Notes under the pieces: generated by a model | What the model was told of the DNA's origin: nothing | Seen by the model: only the letters and a program-made list of their open reading frames with translations | Databases searched by the model: none | Program-made: the position numbers and the translations under genes | Assembly (NCBI RefSeq): GCF_000718015.1 | Contig: NZ_JODY01000020.1 | Location: 105,815-169,814 of the forward strand | Origin: Streptomyces catenulae | GTDB lineage: Bacteria; Actinomycetota; Actinomycetes; Streptomycetales; Streptomycetaceae | Direction: 5' to 3' | DNA: 64,000 nt | Shown: piece after piece, positions 38,503 to 47,328 of the stretch | Position numbering within the stretch: position 1 is the stretch's first letter | How the letters are laid out: the number at the start of each line of letters is the position of its first letter

Positions 38503-40314
38503 ATGCACGTGGCCGGGCGCATCGAGGACTACGCACTCATCGGCGATATGCAAACCGCCGCTCTCGTGTGCAGGGACGGCATGGTGGACTGGCTCTGCCT
38601 GCCGCGTTTCGACTCCCCGGCGGTCTTCGCCGGGCTGTTGGGCACCGAGGAACACGGCTTCTGGCGGATGGGCCCCGCCCACTCCGAGGGCACCCGCCCG
38701 CTCCCCGCCGACCGGCGGCGCTACCGCGGCGACTCGCTGGTGCTGGAGTCGGAGTGGGACACCCCGCAGGGCACCGTCCGGGTGATCGACTTCATGCCGC
38801 CGCGCGACGGCGCACCGCAGCTGATCCGCATCGTCGAGGGCGTCAGCGGCACCGTCCCGGTCCGCTCCGAGCTGCGGATGCGGTTCGCGTACGGCTGGGT
38901 GGTGCCGTGGGTGCACAAGGTCGACGGGCGGACGGTCGCGGTCGCCGGTCCTGACTCGGTGTGGCTGGACACCACGGCGCAGACGTACGGCGAGGAGCTG
39001 ACCACCTACTCCGACTTCACCGTCGCGCCGGGCGAGCGGATCGCCTTCACCATCAGCTGGCAGCCCTCGCACCACCAGCCCCCGGCGCTGGCCGAGCCGG
39101 AGAACGCGCTCGTCGCCACCGAGGACTTCTGGCGCGAGTGGGTCGAGCACTGCACGTACCACGGGCCCTACCGGGACGCGGTGGTCCGGTCGCTGATCAC
39201 GCTGAAGGCGCTGACGTACGCGCCGACCGGCGGGATCGTGGCCGCGCCGACCACCTCGCTGCCGGAGGACCTCGGCGGCTCCCGCAACTGGGACTACCGC
39301 TTCACCTGGCTGCGGGACGCCGCCATCACCCTCTCCTCGCTGCTCCGTACCGGCTACCGCGAGGAGGCGCGGGCATGGCGCGAGTGGCTGCTGCGGGCGG
39401 TCGCCGGGGACCCGGAGAACCTCCAGATCATGTACGGCATCGCCGGTGAGCGGGAGCTGGGCGAGAACGAGCTGAGCTGGCTGCCGGGGTACGAGAACTC
39501 CCGGCCGGTGCGGGTCGGCAACGGCGCCGCGGGCCAGGTCCAGCTCGATGTCTACGGCGAGGTCATCGAGGCGCTGCACCTGGCGCACATGACGGGGCTG
39601 GCGCGTAACGACTACGCCTCGCTGCTCCAGCTGAAGCTGATCGACTGGGTGGAGAACCACTGGCACGAGCCGGACGAGGGCATCTGGGAGGTCCGCGGGC
39701 CGCGCCGCCACTTCGTCCACTCCAAGGTCATGACGTGGGTCGCGGTGGACCGGACGATCAAGCTGATCGAGGCGGGCGACGTCGAGGGGCCGCTGGAGCG
39801 CTGGAAGGAGCTGCGCGAGCGGATCCACCGGGACGTCTGCGAGAAGGGGTACGACAAGGAGCGCAACACCTTCACGCAGTCCTACGGCTCCCAGGAGCTG
39901 GACGCCTCGCTGCTGCTGATCCCGCAGATGGGTTTCCTGCCGCCGGACGACAAACGCGTCATCGGCACCATCGAGGCGATCCAGCGGGAGCTGTCCACCG
40001 AGGACGGTTTCATCCTGCGCTACCCGACCTCCGGTGACGAGGCGGGCGTGGACGGTCTGGAGGGCGACGAGGGCGCGTTCCTGGCCTGCTCGTTCTGGAT
40101 GGCGGACGATCTGGCGATGATCGGGCGGGTGGCGGAGGCGCGCTCGCTCTTCGAGCGGCTGCTCTCGCTCCGCAACGACCTGGGGCTGCTGGCCGAGGAG
40201 TGGGACTCCGCGAACCAGCGGCAGGTGGGGAACTTCCCGCAGGCGTTCAGCCATGTCCCGCTGATCGACACCGCGCTGCGGCTGACCGCGAGCGGCGCGT
40301 ACGGCGGCGGCTGA
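38503..40314 (+). CDS. Glycoside hydrolase family 15 protein (trehalase/glucoamylase-like)
   Basis: A 603-residue GH15 enzyme. N-terminal beta-sandwich (about 1-230), then the (alpha/alpha)6 barrel with NWDYRFTWLRDA and the C-terminal catalytic block LLAEEWDSANQRQVGNFPQAFSHVPLI, where the Glu of EEWD is the expected base. Actinobacterial members of this intracellular subgroup include trehalases, so trehalose is a good candidate substrate. No signal peptide. ATG 38503 is used; GTG 38509 has the better AGGAG spacing (6 nt). Confidence 0.88.
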   Translation: MHVAGRIEDYALIGDMQTAALVCRDGMVDWLCLPRFDSPAVFAGLLGTEEHGFWRMGPAHSEGTRPLPADRRRYRGDSLVLESEWDTPQGTVRVIDFMPPRDGAPQLIRIVEGVSGTVPVRSELRMRFAYGWVVPWVHKVDGRTVAVAGPDSVWLDTTAQTYGEELTTYSDFTVAPGERIAFTISWQPSHHQPPALAEPENALVATEDFWREWVEHCTYHGPYRDAVVRSLITLKALTYAPTGGIVAAPTTSLPEDLGGSRNWDYRFTWLRDAAITLSSLLRTGYREEARAWREWLLRAVAGDPENLQIMYGIAGERELGENELSWLPGYENSRPVRVGNGAAGQVQLDVYGEVIEALHLAHMTGLARNDYASLLQLKLIDWVENHWHEPDEGIWEVRGPRRHFVHSKVMTWVAVDRTIKLIEAGDVEGPLERWKELRERIHRDVCEKGYDKERNTFTQSYGSQELDASLLLIPQMGFLPPDDKRVIGTIEAIQRELSTEDGFILRYPTSGDEAGVDGLEGDEGAFLACSFWMADDLAMIGRVAEARSLFERLLSLRNDLGLLAEEWDSANQRQVGNFPQAFSHVPLIDTALRLTASGAYGGG

Positions 40315-40333
40315 ACCGGTCGGCGTGGACGTA

Positions 40334-40369
40334 CCGAAGGGGCCGCTCCCGGTGGGGCGGCCCCTTCGG
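40334..40369. terminator. Bidirectional terminator
   Basis: A 13-bp perfect stem CCGAAGGGGCCGC / GCGGCCCCTTCGG (40334-40346, 40357-40369), between convergent GH15 and MFS genes. Confidence 0.85.
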
Positions 40370-40378
40370 CGTGTGCGG

Positions 40379-41719
40379 TCAGGCGCGGGTGCGGGGGGCC
40401 AGGGCGAGGGCGAGGACCGGCAGGGTGAGGAGGGCGGCGACGCCGTTGAGCCCGCCGTAGCCGAGGAGGGCGACGAGGCCACCGGCGGCGGCGCCACCCG
40501 CCGCGCCCGCGAGGTTCATCAACGTGTCGGCGAGGCCCTGGATCTCGGAGCGCTGGGCGGCCGGGAGCGACTCGGTGAGCAGGGTGGAGCCGCCGATGGT
40601 GACGAAGGACCAGCCCAGCCCGAGGGTGAACAGCGCGCCGACGGCGGCGACATGGCTGGTCCCGGCGAGCCCGGCGACCGCGGCGGTGAGCAGATAGAGC
40701 GCCTGGCCCAGCAGGATCACCGGGATCCGGCCGAGGCAGTCGGCGAGCCGTCCGACCAGCGGCGACAGCGCGTACATCCCGGCGATGTGGAGGCTGACGC
40801 TGAAGCCGACGACGCTGAGGTCGGCGCCGTGGTGGGCGAGGTGGATCGGGGTCATCGTCATCACGGAGACCATGACGGCGTGCCCCAGGACGACGGTGAC
40901 CAGGCCGAGGCGGGCGGCGGGCACGGCGCGGACCACCCGGAGCGCCTCGGCGAAGCGGGCGGTGAAGCGCGGGGCGGCGGGCGTGTCCGGGGCGGGCGCC
41001 GCCCCGGGTGTCCCGCCGGTCCCGGCGCGGGCCAGGGCGGCGGCGAGGTGGAGCGGGTCGGGGCGGAGCAGGAAGTGGTTGAGGGCCCAGCCGCCGAGGA
41101 AGGCGACGGTGGAGAAGAGGAACGTCCCGGCCTCCTCGGGCAGGCCCAGCGCGCGGGCGACGGGCTCGCCCGGACCGGTGAGGTTGGGGCCGATGACGCT
41201 GCCGACGGTGGTCGACCAGACGACGAGGGAGAGCGAGCGGGCGCGGTTGCCGTCGTCGGCGAGGTCGGCGGCGGCGTACCGGGACTGGAGGTTGGTGGCG
41301 GTGCCCGCGCCGAGCAGGAGGGTGCCGAGGAGGACCGGTTCGGGGCGGCCGAGGCGGGCGCCGAGCAGGACGATCACGGCGCCGACGGCGGCGATCAGCC
41401 AGCCGGTGCCGAGGCCGACGCGGCGCCCCCGGGAGCGGGAGAGCGCGGCGAGCGGGATGCCGAGGAGGGCGGCGCCGAGCGTGGCGGAGGTGGTGGACAG
41501 TCCGGCGAGCGCCTCCGAGCCGCTGAGCCGCCCGATCAGCAGCGCCCCCGCCGAGAGTGTCGAGCCGATGCCGATGCCGGCCACGACCTGGGCGGACATC
41601 AGGACCCGGACGGTACGTCGCTGGGCGGTGGCGACGGTGGTGGGGTCCGGGCCGGACGGTAACGGGCCGTCGAAGGTGCGGTCGGCCGGGCCGTCGGACG
41701 TGTGTGCGGTACCTGACAT
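40379..41719 (-). CDS. MFS transporter (12-TMS)
   Basis: A 446-residue major facilitator with about twelve membrane helices and a central Pro/Ala cytoplasmic loop. SRSRGRRVGLGTGW is the motif-A-like loop. The family is generic actinobacterial efflux; substrate unknown. ATG 41719 lies 7 nt behind TACGCT (minus strand, 41727-41732), so the mRNA may be leaderless. Confidence 0.82.
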   Translation of the reverse strand: MSGTAHTSDGPADRTFDGPLPSGPDPTTVATAQRRTVRVLMSAQVVAGIGIGSTLSAGALLIGRLSGSEALAGLSTTSATLGAALLGIPLAALSRSRGRRVGLGTGWLIAAVGAVIVLLGARLGRPEPVLLGTLLLGAGTATNLQSRYAAADLADDGNRARSLSLVVWSTTVGSVIGPNLTGPGEPVARALGLPEEAGTFLFSTVAFLGGWALNHFLLRPDPLHLAAALARAGTGGTPGAAPAPDTPAAPRFTARFAEALRVVRAVPAARLGLVTVVLGHAVMVSVMTMTPIHLAHHGADLSVVGFSVSLHIAGMYALSPLVGRLADCLGRIPVILLGQALYLLTAAVAGLAGTSHVAAVGALFTLGLGWSFVTIGGSTLLTESLPAAQRSEIQGLADTLMNLAGAAGGAAAGGLVALLGYGGLNGVAALLTLPVLALALAPRTRA

Positions 41720-41804
41720 GCGGCACAGCGTAGGAGCCGGGCGCGGCGCGGCCCCACCCAATTCCGGCCAGGACCGGGCGGCCGTCCGGAACGCCGTCCC
41801 GGGT

Positions 41805-41843
41805 GCGGCGGCCGCCCGGTGCCGGGGAGGGGGCGGCCGCCGC
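41805..41843 (-). terminator. Terminator after GH64 gene
   Basis: A 13-bp perfect stem GCGGCGGCCGCCC / GGGCGGCCGCCGC (41805-41817, 41831-41843), immediately past the GH64 stop. Confidence 0.8.
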
Positions 41844-41850
41844 CGGGCCG

Positions 41851-43014
41851 TCAGAAGGCGGTGAGGGTCAGGGTGACCTCCTTCGGGGCGCCGTCCTCGA
41901 TGTACGAGGCGAACCCGGCGACGTCGTCGAAGGCGAAGCCGTACGCCTTGCCGTCGCGGGTCGCCTCGTGCATGGCCTTGGCGTAGTGGTTGGTGAGCTG
42001 CTGCTGGTAGAAGGTGGCCGGGTCGGTGCCGGGCTGGGCGTCGGCGGTGGTGAGGATGGAGCGGTTGAGGGCGGCGCCGAGGATCGCGGCGACCGGGCCG
42101 AGGGTGCCGTCGTTGGGGGCGGCGAGGGTGCCGTCGCAGAAGAGGACGTCGCGGGTGGACGGCTTGTCGAAGGAGACGTCGCCGGGGCCGGTGAAGGCGA
42201 ACTTGCCGCCGGAGACCCGGCCGGTGAAGGTCCCGGCGTTGGTGGTCACCTTGAGGTCCTTCTTCTCGTACGTGGACCATGCCTCGTCGATGGCGGGCGC
42301 GAGGTAGTCGGCGGCGAAGAGTCCGCTGTCCAGGCCGTGTCCGGGGGCGATGACACGCTTGTCGTCGACGACCAGCTTGCCGAAGCCGTCGGCCGCCTTG
42401 ACGTCGGCGAAGACCTTGGCGCGGGCGCCGTCCTTGAGGGTGCCGGTGGTCTGTTCCTTCGCGCCGTTGAGCTTGATCTCCAGCGGCACGCTGAACATGT
42501 CGACCATGGTGGTGTTGCAGTACATCCCGCCGGAGTTGTAGGTGAACTCCGCGCAGTCGTGCAGCACCGGGTAGTTGGGGTCGCCCTCGACCCAGCCCGC
42601 CGGGTAGGCGAGCGCCGCCTTGCCGTTGCCGTCCTCGACCGCCTTGAACTTCAGCGGGTCGCCGAGCGCGACATAGATCCGGCCGGACATCTGCGGCAGG
42701 TTCAGCGTGGTGGTGCCGTCGGCGGCGAGCGGGATGGCGTAGTCGGTGAAGCCGTCCGGTCCGTTGTCGGCGAGGGCGACGGGCGCCAGTTGGCCGTCGG
42801 GGGTGACCCGGACCTGCTGGGTGCCGTCGTTGCCGACGATGTAGACGCGGACGGCGGCGTTGTCGTACGCGCCGGTGTGGTTGACGACGTGCAGCGGCAT
42901 CCCGGCGGCGGTGTTCCCGAGCAGGGGCGCGGGCCGGGCGAACGCCCGGGGGGCGAGGGCGAGTCCGGCGGTGGTGGCGGCGAGGGAGCCGAGGAGGGTA
43001 CGGCGGCTGATCAC
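41851..43014 (-). CDS. Secreted beta-1,3-glucanase, GH64
   Basis: A 387-residue secreted enzyme with a Tat signal (SRRTLLGSLAATTAGLALA; cleavage about residue 27). The body is family 64 glycoside hydrolase, the laminaripentaose-producing beta-1,3-glucanases. The catalytic Glu and Asp fit Glu156 in CAEFTYN and Asp172 in VDMFSVPLEI. AAGGAG lies 7 bases before GTG 43014. It follows the GH16 gene by 10 bp and ends in a strong terminator, so the two glucanases form one operon. Confidence 0.85.
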   Translation of the reverse strand: MISRRTLLGSLAATTAGLALAPRAFARPAPLLGNTAAGMPLHVVNHTGAYDNAAVRVYIVGNDGTQQVRVTPDGQLAPVALADNGPDGFTDYAIPLAADGTTTLNLPQMSGRIYVALGDPLKFKAVEDGNGKAALAYPAGWVEGDPNYPVLHDCAEFTYNSGGMYCNTTMVDMFSVPLEIKLNGAKEQTTGTLKDGARAKVFADVKAADGFGKLVVDDKRVIAPGHGLDSGLFAADYLAPAIDEAWSTYEKKDLKVTTNAGTFTGRVSGGKFAFTGPGDVSFDKPSTRDVLFCDGTLAAPNDGTLGPVAAILGAALNRSILTTADAQPGTDPATFYQQQLTNHYAKAMHEATRDGKAYGFAFDDVAGFASYIEDGAPKEVTLTLTAF

Positions 43015-43024
43015 GGGTGACTCC

Positions 43025-43966
43025 TTACGGGGTGGAGGAGGCGGCGGGCCGGGCGACGGAGATGGCAACGTTGTCGACGAGCAGGGAGGCGCCGGGTTCC
43101 GTGGTGTCGGTGGGGGTGGCGCGACCGGCGACACCGTCCGGGAAGCCGCCGCCCATCGCGAGGTTCAGCAGCAGGAAGTGGCCGTGGTGGGTGGCGCGGG
43201 CCCAGGTGTCGGCGTCCATCTCGGAGGCGGCGACGGTGTGGAACGCGGCGCCGTCGAGGTACCACGTCAGCTTCTCGTGGGCGGGGTCGGTGCGGTCGAG
43301 TTCGAGGGCGTAGGTGTGGAAGCCGTCCCGGCAGCCGACGCAGGGCCGGGAACTCCCCTTGCCCTGCGTCTCGTTGCAGGGCCCGCCGGGGTTGACGCCG
43401 CAGTGCAGGGTGCCCCAGAGGGTGTCGGCGCCGTTGACGTTCTCCAGGATGTCGAACTCGCCGATGCCGGGCCAGTTGGTGTACGTACCGCGGAAGTCGG
43501 CGCCGAGCGTCCAGAAGGCGGGCCAGTAGCCGAGGGCCTTGTCGCCGGTGACCTGCGGCAGCTTGACCTGCGCCTCGATACGGAGGGCGCCGCCCTCGGG
43601 TGCGGCGAAGTCGGTCCGCCTGCTCTCGATACGGCCGGAGGTCCAGCCGCCGTCCTTCTTCAGCGCGGTGATCTTGAGGTGTCCGGCGCCGTCGAGCTGG
43701 AGGTTCTCGGGGGCGTCGGTGTACCTCTGCACCTCGCCGGTGCCCCAGTTGGCGGGGCCGCCGGGGTAGCCGGTGCCGGTGTCGGTGATCCAGTCGTCGG
43801 CGGCGGGGCGGGATCCGGCGGCGCCGTCGAAGTCGGTGCGCCAGACCTCCTGGAAGGCGGGGGCCGCCCGGTCGTCGGGGACCGCGAACGGGGCGGCCCA
43901 CAAGGGGACCGCCGTCGCCAGGGCGCAGGCGATCGCCACCGCCTGCGCCCTGAATTCCATGATCAT
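43025..43966 (-). CDS. Secreted glycoside hydrolase family 16 beta-glucanase
   Basis: A 313-residue GH16 endo-beta-1,3(1,4)-glucanase. A signal peptide covers about 1-25. The catalytic motif is GEFDILENVNG with Glu170 as nucleophile, Asp172 assisting and Glu175 as acid/base. ATG 43966 follows GAGGAG by six bases. The promoter side holds a perfect palindrome read as a LacI-family operator, so induction by a beta-glucan oligosaccharide is likely. It works with the GH64 enzyme on laminarin, callose or fungal wall glucan. Confidence 0.92.
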   Translation of the reverse strand: MIMEFRAQAVAIACALATAVPLWAAPFAVPDDRAAPAFQEVWRTDFDGAAGSRPAADDWITDTGTGYPGGPANWGTGEVQRYTDAPENLQLDGAGHLKITALKKDGGWTSGRIESRRTDFAAPEGGALRIEAQVKLPQVTGDKALGYWPAFWTLGADFRGTYTNWPGIGEFDILENVNGADTLWGTLHCGVNPGGPCNETQGKGSSRPCVGCRDGFHTYALELDRTDPAHEKLTWYLDGAAFHTVAASEMDADTWARATHHGHFLLLNLAMGGGFPDGVAGRATPTDTTEPGASLLVDNVAISVARPAASSTP

Positions 43967-44015
43967 GTCATTCTCCTCGACACGGTGGGGGGTACGGGAG
44001 GAGTCTTCGGGGGTG

Positions 44016-44037
44016 CGCATGAGAGCGCTCTCATGCG
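44016..44037. promoter_or_regulatory. LacI-family operator
   Basis: A perfect 22-bp palindrome with half-site CGCATGAGAGC and centre GAGAGCGCTCTC, between the divergent GH16 gene and the LacI regulator. The central CG and symmetric GAGAGC arms are the signature of LacI-family sites in actinobacteria. It lies about 50 bp upstream of the GH16 start and 65 bp upstream of the regulator, so it can control both. Confidence 0.9.
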
Positions 44038-44101
44038 TTGGGGGCACCCTGCCGACTCGGCGGAGCGGCGTCAACCCGCCCTGGGAAAAAGGAGTTGGAC
44101 G

Positions 44102-45139
44102 GTGACGGGACGGAACGGCCGACGGCCGACACTGGAGGCGGTCGCCGCACGCGCCGGGGTCTCACGGGCGACGGTCTCACGGGTGGTCAACGGCGGCGCC
44201 GGGGTGCGGCCCGCGGTGCGGGAGCGGGTGGCGCGGGCCGTGGCCGAGCTGGGGTACGTCCCCAACAGCGCGGCCCGCTCCCTGGTCACCCGGCGCACCG
44301 GCGCGGTCGCGGTGGTCATCGGCGAACCGGAGGAGCGGGTCTTCAGCGACCCGTTCTTCGGGCGGCAGCTGCGCGGCATCGGACGGGAACTGACCGCGGC
44401 CGACACCCAGTTGCTGCTGCTCCTGGTGGAGAACCGGGCCGACTGGCCGCGGATCGGCCGGTACCTGGCCGCCGGACACGTCGACGGCGCGCTGCTCTTC
44501 TCGCTCCACCACGACGCCCCGCTGCCGTCGGTCGCGGCGCGCGCCGGGCTGCCGGTGGTCTACGGCGGACGGCCCGGCTGGGCGGGCGCCGCGGACGACC
44601 CGGCGGTGCGGTACGTCGACACCGACAACCGCGACGGCGCCCGGCAGGCCGTACGGCATCTGCGGGAGCGGAGGCGGCGGACGGTCGCCTGCGTCACCGG
44701 GCCGCTCGACCAGACGTCGGCCGCCGACCGGCTGGCGGGCTACCGGGAGGCGCTGGCGCCGGGGGCGTACGATCCCCGGCTGGTCGCGGACGGCCGGTTC
44801 ACCGCGGACGGCGGGGAGGCGGCGATGGCCCGGCTGCTGGATGCGGCGCCGGAGCTGGACGCGGTGTTCGTCTGCTCGGACCTGATGGCCTCGGGCGCGC
44901 TGCGGACCCTGCGGGAGCGGGGGCGGCGGGTGCCGGAGGACGTGGCGGTGGTCGGCTACGACGATCTGGCGCCCGCCGCGTGGGCCGATCCGCCGCTGAC
45001 CACGGTGCGGCAGGACGTGACGGAGCTGGGGCGGCTGATGGCGCGGATGCTGCTGCGGGAGATCGCCGACCCCGGGGACGCGGGCCCGGCGGCCGTCGTC
45101 ACCCCGGCCACCCTGGTGGTCCGCGCCTCGTCGGGCTGA
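44102..45139 (+). CDS. LacI-family transcriptional regulator of the beta-glucanase operon
   Basis: A 345-residue LacI regulator. The N-terminal helix-turn-helix and hinge read PTLEAVAARAGVSRATVSRVVNG...LGYVPNSAARSL. The rest is a periplasmic-binding-protein-like sugar sensor (VVGYDDLAPAAWADPPLTTVRQD near the end). GGAG lies 7 bases before GTG 44102. Divergent orientation over the palindromic operator makes it the likely repressor of GH16-GH64 and of itself. Confidence 0.92.
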   Translation: MTGRNGRRPTLEAVAARAGVSRATVSRVVNGGAGVRPAVRERVARAVAELGYVPNSAARSLVTRRTGAVAVVIGEPEERVFSDPFFGRQLRGIGRELTAADTQLLLLLVENRADWPRIGRYLAAGHVDGALLFSLHHDAPLPSVAARAGLPVVYGGRPGWAGAADDPAVRYVDTDNRDGARQAVRHLRERRRRTVACVTGPLDQTSAADRLAGYREALAPGAYDPRLVADGRFTADGGEAAMARLLDAAPELDAVFVCSDLMASGALRTLRERGRRVPEDVAVVGYDDLAPAAWADPPLTTVRQDVTELGRLMARMLLREIADPGDAGPAAVVTPATLVVRASSG

Positions 45140-45198
45140 GCGGAGGGCGCCGCGACCGCTGTGACGTGGGACGACGCGCTGCGGGTACCGTCGGTGCC

Positions 45199-46830
45199 AT
45201 GGGGCCGGAGACGACGATCGAAGCGGAGATCACCGTACGCAGGGCGCTGGAGCTGCCCGCGCTGCGGCGCGGTCTGCCGGAGGTGGTGGCGGGTGCCGCC
45301 GGGCTGGACGGCCCGGTGCGCTGGGTGCACGCCGGGGAGGTGCCGAACATCGCCTCGCTGCTCAAGGGCGGTGAGCTGCTGCTCACCACGGGCCTGGGGC
45401 TCGGCGCCCGCCCCACCGAGCTGCGCGCCTTCGTCCGCGATCTCGCCGACCGGCGGATCGCCGCGCTCGTGGTGGAGCTGGGCGCACGCTTCACCACGCT
45501 GCCCGCGGCGCTGGTCGACGCGGCCCGCGAGTGCGGACTGACCCTGATCCAGCTGCACCGCGAGGTCCCGTACGTCACGGTCACCGAGGAGATCCACACC
45601 GAGATCGTCAACAGCCACTACACGCTGCTGCGCCGCGCCGACGCGCTCATCCGGCGCTGCACGGACGCGCTGCTGCGCGGCGGCGGCGCCCCCGAGGTGC
45701 TGCGGCTGCTGGCCGACTTCACCGGCAACCCGCTCTGCCTGGAGTCGGCCGACGGCAGTCCGCTGTACGCGGCGGGCCCGCAGGGCGACGACGACGGGCC
45801 CGCGGACGCCGATCCGCTGCTGGCCTGGGAGGGGCTGCGGGACACCGGCGTCCGCGTGGACGTGCCCGGCGGCGGGCCGGGGCCGGACGCCGTACGGGCG
45901 CGGCTGGTGCTGCTGCCGGTCAACTCCCCGGCGGCGCCGGTGCACCGGATCGCCGCGGCGCGGGCGGCCGATCTGCTGGCGGTGGTGATGCTCCAGTCCC
46001 GTCAGGAGGAGGTGCTGGCGGCGCGTGGCCGGGGCGACTTCCTGGCCGATCTCGCCGAGGGCCGGGTGTCGGCCACCGAGGCGCCTGGCCAGGCGCGGCT
46101 GCTGGGGTTCCGGCCGGGCGGCGACCCGGTGGTGCCGGTGGTGATGCGGCTGCCGTCGGGGCTGGTGTCGGACGGCGGTTGGGCGGTGCTGGCCCAGGTG
46201 CTGCGCGAGGAGTTGACGGCGCTGGGCGTCCCGGTGCTGCTGGGCGTGCGGCCGGTGGAGGGGCGGGTGCCGCTGCTGGTGGCGCTGCGGGCGGGGCGGG
46301 CCCGGGAGGCGCTGGCCGAGCGGGTGGCGCAGGCGCTGCACACCGGGGTGGCGCGGGCCGGGCTCGACCGTCCGGCGGCGGCGCGGCCGGTGGTGGTGGT
46401 CGGGGCGGCGGGCGAGTGGGCCGCCGCCGGGTCCGGGCTGCGCCACGCGGCCCAGGCGGCGGCCGCCGCGCAGGGGTTGCCGCACCAGCCGTGGTACGAC
46501 GCGCGGCGCCTCGACATCGAACTGCTGCTGTGGCGGCTGCGGGAGCAGGGCGGGGAGGAGGTCCTCGCGGACTTCGTGACCCGCGCCATCGGCCCGCTGC
46601 TCCGCCACGACCGGGCGGCGCGCCAGCCGCTGCTGCCGACGCTGGAGGCGTATCTGGCGAGCGCCGGGCGCAAGGCGGAGACGGCCCGCGCCCTCAACGT
46701 CAACCGCCAGACCCTCTACGACCGGCTGGCCCGTATCGCCCATCTCCTCGGCACCGATCTGGACGATCCGCAGACGGTGCTGGGGCTGCGGCTGGCACTG
46801 CGGGCGCGGCGCCACGCGGAGAAGGGGTAG
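45199..46830 (+). CDS. PucR-family transcriptional regulator
   Basis: A 543-residue PucR/CdaR-type regulator. An N-terminal purine-catabolism regulator domain (about 10-130, RWVHAGEVPNIASLLKGGELLLTTGLGL) is followed by a GGDEF-like middle and a C-terminal helix-turn-helix (TLEAYLASAGRKAETARALNVNRQTLYDRLARIAHLLG). Targets may be purine, amino-acid or polyamine catabolism; none is adjacent, so the regulon is elsewhere. ATG follows TACCGT (45186-45191) by 7 nt, a leaderless pattern. Confidence 0.88.
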   Translation: MGPETTIEAEITVRRALELPALRRGLPEVVAGAAGLDGPVRWVHAGEVPNIASLLKGGELLLTTGLGLGARPTELRAFVRDLADRRIAALVVELGARFTTLPAALVDAARECGLTLIQLHREVPYVTVTEEIHTEIVNSHYTLLRRADALIRRCTDALLRGGGAPEVLRLLADFTGNPLCLESADGSPLYAAGPQGDDDGPADADPLLAWEGLRDTGVRVDVPGGGPGPDAVRARLVLLPVNSPAAPVHRIAAARAADLLAVVMLQSRQEEVLAARGRGDFLADLAEGRVSATEAPGQARLLGFRPGGDPVVPVVMRLPSGLVSDGGWAVLAQVLREELTALGVPVLLGVRPVEGRVPLLVALRAGRAREALAERVAQALHTGVARAGLDRPAAARPVVVVGAAGEWAAAGSGLRHAAQAAAAAQGLPHQPWYDARRLDIELLLWRLREQGGEEVLADFVTRAIGPLLRHDRAARQPLLPTLEAYLASAGRKAETARALNVNRQTLYDRLARIAHLLGTDLDDPQTVLGLRLALRARRHAEKG

Positions 46831-46905
46831 GGCGGCGGACGGGCCACCGCCCGGGAAATCCGCACGCCCCGGCCGTCGCCTTCCGGGGATCCTGCGGGGA
46901 CGGGG

Positions 46906-47301
46906 TTCCTCTGCCAGCACCACGACCGGCCCGGTTCGCCGACCGCGTTCGCCTTCGACGGGCCGAACCGGCGAGCCGGGGTCCACCGGGACGTGCCGGT
47001 GCGGCGGTGGCGGAGCACGCCGGGGCGCACGGTGTGGGAGTTCCTCGGCGGTCGGGAGGGCGGCGACCACTTCCTGGTGCCCGGCCTCGGCGCGGGACGC
47101 CCCGCCGACCTCGCGCTCCCCCGCGGGCGGGACGAGCTGCTCGTCTACGGGCCGCTGCTCTCCGACGACGGCGCCGCCCGGCTGGGCACCGCGGCGCCGG
47201 TGCGGGCGCCCGGCATGGAGGCGGCCCGCGCCCTGCTCACCCGGGACCGCTGCGCCGCCGTCGAGGTGTACCGGCGGCGGTTCGGCGGGCGCCCGTCGTG
47301 A
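46906..47301 (+). pseudogene. YciI-domain protein remnant with internal deletion and no start
   Basis: An open frame reads FLCQHHDRPGS, then directly TAFAFDGPNRRAGVHRDVPVRRWR and on to a C-terminal FLGGREGGDHFLVPGLG...YGPLLSDDGAARLGTAAPVRAP. In full-length YciI-type streptomycete proteins, as I remember them, the DRPGS and the AFAFDEPN segments are about 50 residues apart, so an in-frame internal deletion is likely. No ATG/GTG lies upstream of FLCQHHDRPGS before the pucR stop. GTG 46993 could start a 102-residue fragment. The rest of the pucR-lysE gap (46831-46905) holds nothing I recognise. Confidence 0.6.
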
Positions 47302-47325
47302 CCGGCGGCCCCGGGGCGGCCGGTC
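47300..47325. terminator. Hairpin between pseudogene and LysE gene
   Basis: GACCGGCGGCCCC (47300-47312) abuts GGGGCGGCCGGTC (47313-47325), a 13-bp arm palindrome with one mismatch, just before the LysE gene stop codon. Confidence 0.6.
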
Positions 47326-47328
47326 GGC

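Noticed and set aside
46993..47301. Functional 102-residue YciI protein starting at GTG 46993
   Set aside because: No Shine-Dalgarno precedes that GTG, and the clear N-terminal DRPGS block upstream in the same frame points to a decayed longer gene.
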